DNA of 64,000 bases from NCBI RefSeq assembly GCF_021653995.1, contig NZ_JAJJOZ010000009.1, positions 1 through 64,000 on the forward strand, given 5' to 3'. The DNA comes from Allopusillimonas lactea. Its GTDB lineage: Bacteria; Pseudomonadota; Gammaproteobacteria; Burkholderiales; Burkholderiaceae_B. Shown here one piece after another: positions 61,453-64,000 of the stretch; position 1 is the first letter of the stretch, and every line of letters begins with the position of its first letter. The notes beneath the pieces are model-generated. The model ran no database searches. It worked only from the letters and a program-made list of their open reading frames with translations, and was not told the DNA's origin. The translations under genes and the position numbers were made by a program.

Positions 61453-61512
61453 CGGTGGCGCTAGGCCGCGCGCCCACCGCCAACGCGTGGCCGCCAGGAG
61501 AGGCCCGCAGTG

Positions 61513-61824
61513 CTAGAACCCGACGACGCTGCCCGGCAGATCGACCGTAATACGCGGCTTGCCCAACGCCAACGCCGCCTGCGTAGCGAATTCGTCGGCA
61601 CTGCCGGCCGAAAGCGCTTCGTAGCCCATGGCGTCGGCAACGCCCAGAACCTTGTCCAGCAGCAGCACCTTGCCACTGGGGCGCAAAGGCTCGCAACCCA
61701 GCCGCAACCAGGTTGCATCGAACCAGTCGCGCGCGGCCTGGGCCTCGCCATTGCCGGCCTGGACGTCGACGCTGCGTTCGATCGACTGGCGGCTGTTGAA
61801 GATGATGGTCACAGTACTGCGCAT
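61513..61824 (-). CDS. Hypothetical protein
   Basis: Predicted 103-aa soluble protein without signal peptide or membrane segment. It begins MRSTVTIIFNSRQSIERSVDV and has an amphipathic middle (AQAARDWFDATWLRLG). No family recognised. It is 13 nt downstream of the DUF1840 gene on the same strand and probably cotranscribed with it. The ATG at 61824 is chosen to follow that gene without overlap. Confidence 0.6.
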   Translation of the reverse strand: MRSTVTIIFNSRQSIERSVDVQAGNGEAQAARDWFDATWLRLGCEPLRPSGKVLLLDKVLGVADAMGYEALSAGSADEFATQAALALGKPRITVDLPGSVVGF

Positions 61825-61837
61825 AGTTTCCTCGCGG

Positions 61838-62182
61838 CTACCAAGCGGGAGCGGGTTCCCAGATGACATCCGCATCGTGCTCGAGAGACAGCCTCAGCAT
61901 GGCGAGCAGCGGAAAGGCCCGGCGACGAAAACTGACCGGTTCGGCAATGGGGTGCGCCTTGGTATCGTTGTCGTCGGCGGTTTCGCCGGGATCAACTTCT
62001 TCGTCGATCGCCATGGCCTGTTCGATACCCCGTATGGCATCGGGCAATTGCTCGCGGGTGATGACGCCGCGCTCGGGCAGCGTGTCCGTGTACGGTTTGC
62101 CCGCGGCCCGCAGAATGGGCAGCGCATGTTGGGAAAACATCAACACCTCGGCAGCGGCCTTGGAATGAAAGACAACTAGCAT
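61838..62182 (-). CDS. DUF1840 protein
   Basis: Predicted 114-aa protein. The conserved start MLVVFHSKAAAEVLMFSQHALPILRAAGK and an acidic middle (EEVDPGETADDNDTKA) with the RAFPLLAMLRLSLEHDADVIWEP end are typical of DUF1840, a small betaproteobacterial family of unknown function. AGAAGGAAA precedes the ATG at 62182. It is divergent from argS. Confidence 0.88.
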   Translation of the reverse strand: MLVVFHSKAAAEVLMFSQHALPILRAAGKPYTDTLPERGVITREQLPDAIRGIEQAMAIDEEVDPGETADDNDTKAHPIAEPVSFRRRAFPLLAMLRLSLEHDADVIWEPAPAW

Positions 62183-62501
62183 ATGAGTTTCCTTCTCTGG
62201 ACACACACCACTACACTAACGCAACTTCGAGGCAGTGCCAAGAGGAGAATGCGGGAGGGCGCAGGGCGGAAAATCACGCTATCATTCAACGGCCCGGGCG
62301 GGGCGATGCCGTCGGCGGCACAGGCCATGTCCGCGCCGCCTGCGGCGTTGTAGCGTTACACTGTAGTCCGTCTTCCGGGCATCCGGCGCCGCGCCCGCGG
62401 CACGGTCAAACTTTCGCCTGGTGCCACCCCAAACGGGCCGGCCCGTCTCCCAGGCCGCTCGACGTCTCGCTTGTCATCGTTCGTTAACACTTACTTTCCT
62501 T
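62183..62501. other. 319-bp divergent gap upstream of argS
   Basis: GC-rich, no gene or clear promoter recognised. Short hairpin GCCGCC-TGC-GGCG near 62338 and a TACACT hexamer near 62355 are the only motifs noted, neither convincing. Confidence 0.35.
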
Positions 62502-64000
62502 ATGCTCCCAGGGCAACAACAACAGCTCATTTCCATGATCCGGGCCGCCGTCGAGCAGCTTGTGCCGGATGCGCAGGCCAACGTCCTGCTCGAACGCCCC
62601 AAAATCGCATCGCATGGCGATGTGGCCACCAACGTTGCCATGCAGTTGGCCAAGCCGGCGCGCCGCAATCCGCGCGAGCTGGCCCAGCAGGTCGTGGACG
62701 CCGTGTTGGCCCAGCCCGAGGCCGATACGCTGATCGCCGCCGCCGAGGTCGCCGGGCCCGGCTTCATCAACTTCCGCATCACGCCAGGCGCGCGGCGTGC
62801 CGTACTCAACGCCATCCAGCAAGACGGCGCACAGTTCGGCATCCGTCCGCCCACGGGCGAGAAGCTGCTGGTCGAATTCGTCTCCGCAAACCCCACCGGC
62901 CCGCTGCACGTAGGCCACGCCCGCCAAGCCGCGCTGGGTGACGCCTTGTGCCGCCTGTTCGCCGCCCAAGGGTACGACGTCACGCGCGAGTTCTATTACA
63001 ACGACGCCGGCAACCAGATCAACAACCTGGCCATCAGCGTGCAGGCGCGCGCCCGCGGCATCCTGCCAGACGCCGCCGACTTCCCGGCCGACGGCTACAA
63101 AGGCGACTACATCCTCGACATCGCCAACGATTTCATGGCGCGCAAAACGGTTCAGGCGGCCGACGGAGACTCAGTCACGGCCACCGGCGACACCGCCAAC
63201 CTGGACGACATCCGTCGTTTTGCCGTAGCCTACCTGCGCCGCGAACAAGACCTCGACCTTCAGGCCTTCGGCCTGCAGTTCGACAACTACTACCTCGAAA
63301 GCTCGCTTTACACCAGCGGACGGGTCGAAAAAACCGTGCAGGCACTGGTTGCCGCGGGCCATACCTACGAAAGCGAGGGCGCGCTGTGGCTGCGCACCAC
63401 CGAACTGGGAACGGGCGACGACAAAGACCGCGTGATGCGCAAGTCCGAAGGGGGTTACACCTACTTCGTGCCCGACGTGGCCTATCACGTCGCCAAATGG
63501 GAGCGCGGCTTCCATCGCGCCATCAACATCCAGGGCAGCGACCACCATGGCACGATCGCCCGTGTGCGTGCCGGCCTGCAAGGCCTCGAAATCGGCATTC
63601 CAAAAGAATTCCCCGCCTACATCCTGCACAAGATGGTCAAGGTGGTGCGCGACGGCGCCGAGGTCAAGATATCCAAGCGTGCCGGCAGCTATGTCACCAT
63701 GCGCGACCTGATCGACTGGGTTGGCCGCGACGCGGTGCGCTACTTTCTGGCCCAGCGCCGCGCCGATTCCGAGTTCGTCTTCGATATCGATCTGGCTCTG
63801 TCCAAGAGCGACGAAAACCCGGTGTACTATATCCAGTACGCGCATGCCCGCATCTGCTCGATGCTGGCGCAGTCGCCCGACATGGCCGATCGCATCACTG
63901 ACGCCCCACTCGAAACGCTGGTGGCGCCCACCGAGTTCGCGCTGCTGCAGCGCCTGGCCGAATACCCACAGGCCATCACCCAGGCCGCGCAAGAGCTTGC
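62502..64000 (+). CDS. argS: Arginyl-tRNA synthetase (5' part, cut by the window end)
   Basis: The first 499 residues of class I arginyl-tRNA synthetase, which charges tRNA-Arg. The additional N-terminal domain spans about 1-110. The HIGH motif region is SANPTGPLHVGHARQAALGD (about 125-144), followed by FYYNDAGNQINNLA. QGSDHHGTIARV and the KMSKS-like VKISKRAGSYVT near residues 388-399 are present, and the anticodon-binding domain begins at NPVYYIQYAHARICS. The frame is open to the last base. The ATG at 62502 gives the expected N-terminus. Confidence 0.95.
   Translation, partial: MLPGQQQQLISMIRAAVEQLVPDAQANVLLERPKIASHGDVATNVAMQLAKPARRNPRELAQQVVDAVLAQPEADTLIAAAEVAGPGFINFRITPGARRAVLNAIQQDGAQFGIRPPTGEKLLVEFVSANPTGPLHVGHARQAALGDALCRLFAAQGYDVTREFYYNDAGNQINNLAISVQARARGILPDAADFPADGYKGDYILDIANDFMARKTVQAADGDSVTATGDTANLDDIRRFAVAYLRREQDLDLQAFGLQFDNYYLESSLYTSGRVEKTVQALVAAGHTYESEGALWLRTTELGTGDDKDRVMRKSEGGYTYFVPDVAYHVAKWERGFHRAINIQGSDHHGTIARVRAGLQGLEIGIPKEFPAYILHKMVKVVRDGAEVKISKRAGSYVTMRDLIDWVGRDAVRYFLAQRRADSEFVFDIDLALSKSDENPVYYIQYAHARICSMLAQSPDMADRITDAPLETLVAPTEFALLQRLAEYPQAITQAAQEL

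Overview
This window looks like a chromosomal segment of a GC-rich betaproteobacterium in Burkholderiales, most likely Alcaligenaceae (the Bordetella/Achromobacter/Pusillimonas neighbourhood). The evidence is three Bug/TctC-type tripartite-tricarboxylate binding proteins, the DUF1232-DUF2868-DUF3482 gene trio, a DUF1840 gene beside argS, and many CaiB, crotonase and IclR catabolic genes. No rRNA, tRNA, CRISPR array or intact insertion sequence was seen.

The left part (1-8.9 kb) starts with a C-terminal scrap of a tyrosine integrase. A tightly overlapped minus-strand catabolic operon follows: carotenoid-oxygenase-family dioxygenase, acyl-CoA ligase, alpha/beta hydrolase, Bug binding protein, nitronate-monooxygenase-like flavoenzyme, a SurE-like protein and a BKACE enzyme. 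A divergent IclR regulator sits beside it. From 9.0 to 12.7 kb lies a three-gene ABC transporter of the phosphonate/selenate type with a double-length permease. DUF2946 and a TonB-dependent copper receptor follow (12.8-15.7 kb) and end at a 19-bp-stem terminator.

The 15.7-28.6 kb block is the most distinctive. A minus-strand operon encodes a class III CoA-transferase, a 3-mercaptopropionate-dioxygenase-like thiol dioxygenase, two atypical crotonases, an NDP-forming acyl-CoA synthetase and a Bug protein. A divergent IclR gene is next, then a cytoplasmic molybdenum S-oxide-reductase-like enzyme facing a Bug + GMC-oxidoreductase pair. Near-identical palindromes (TTCCA-TWTAA-TGGAA) lie in both divergent intergenic regions, so one IclR protein may control the whole block. 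I infer an organosulfur acquisition and degradation regulon.

The middle (28.6-43.8 kb) holds an MFS transporter, a GFA-domain protein, ThpR, a dipeptide-type ABC transporter with fused ATPases, a GlsB/YeaQ protein, the DUF1232/DUF2868/DUF3482 trio, two TPM-domain proteins with LemA, and two small membrane proteins downstream of a Fur-box-like site.

The right part (44-64 kb) carries housekeeping genes: rhlE, a LysE exporter, prfC, bfr, bfd with a Fur box, rpoN and leuA. leuA is preceded by a short leucine-rich reading frame that looks like an attenuator leader. A decayed TPR gene follows. Next is a LacI-GpdQ-Ugp-type locus for glycerophosphodiester uptake and cleavage, then two small genes (one DUF1840) and the 5' part of argS, cut by the window end. 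Short 12-13-bp tandem repeats mark three intergenic regions.
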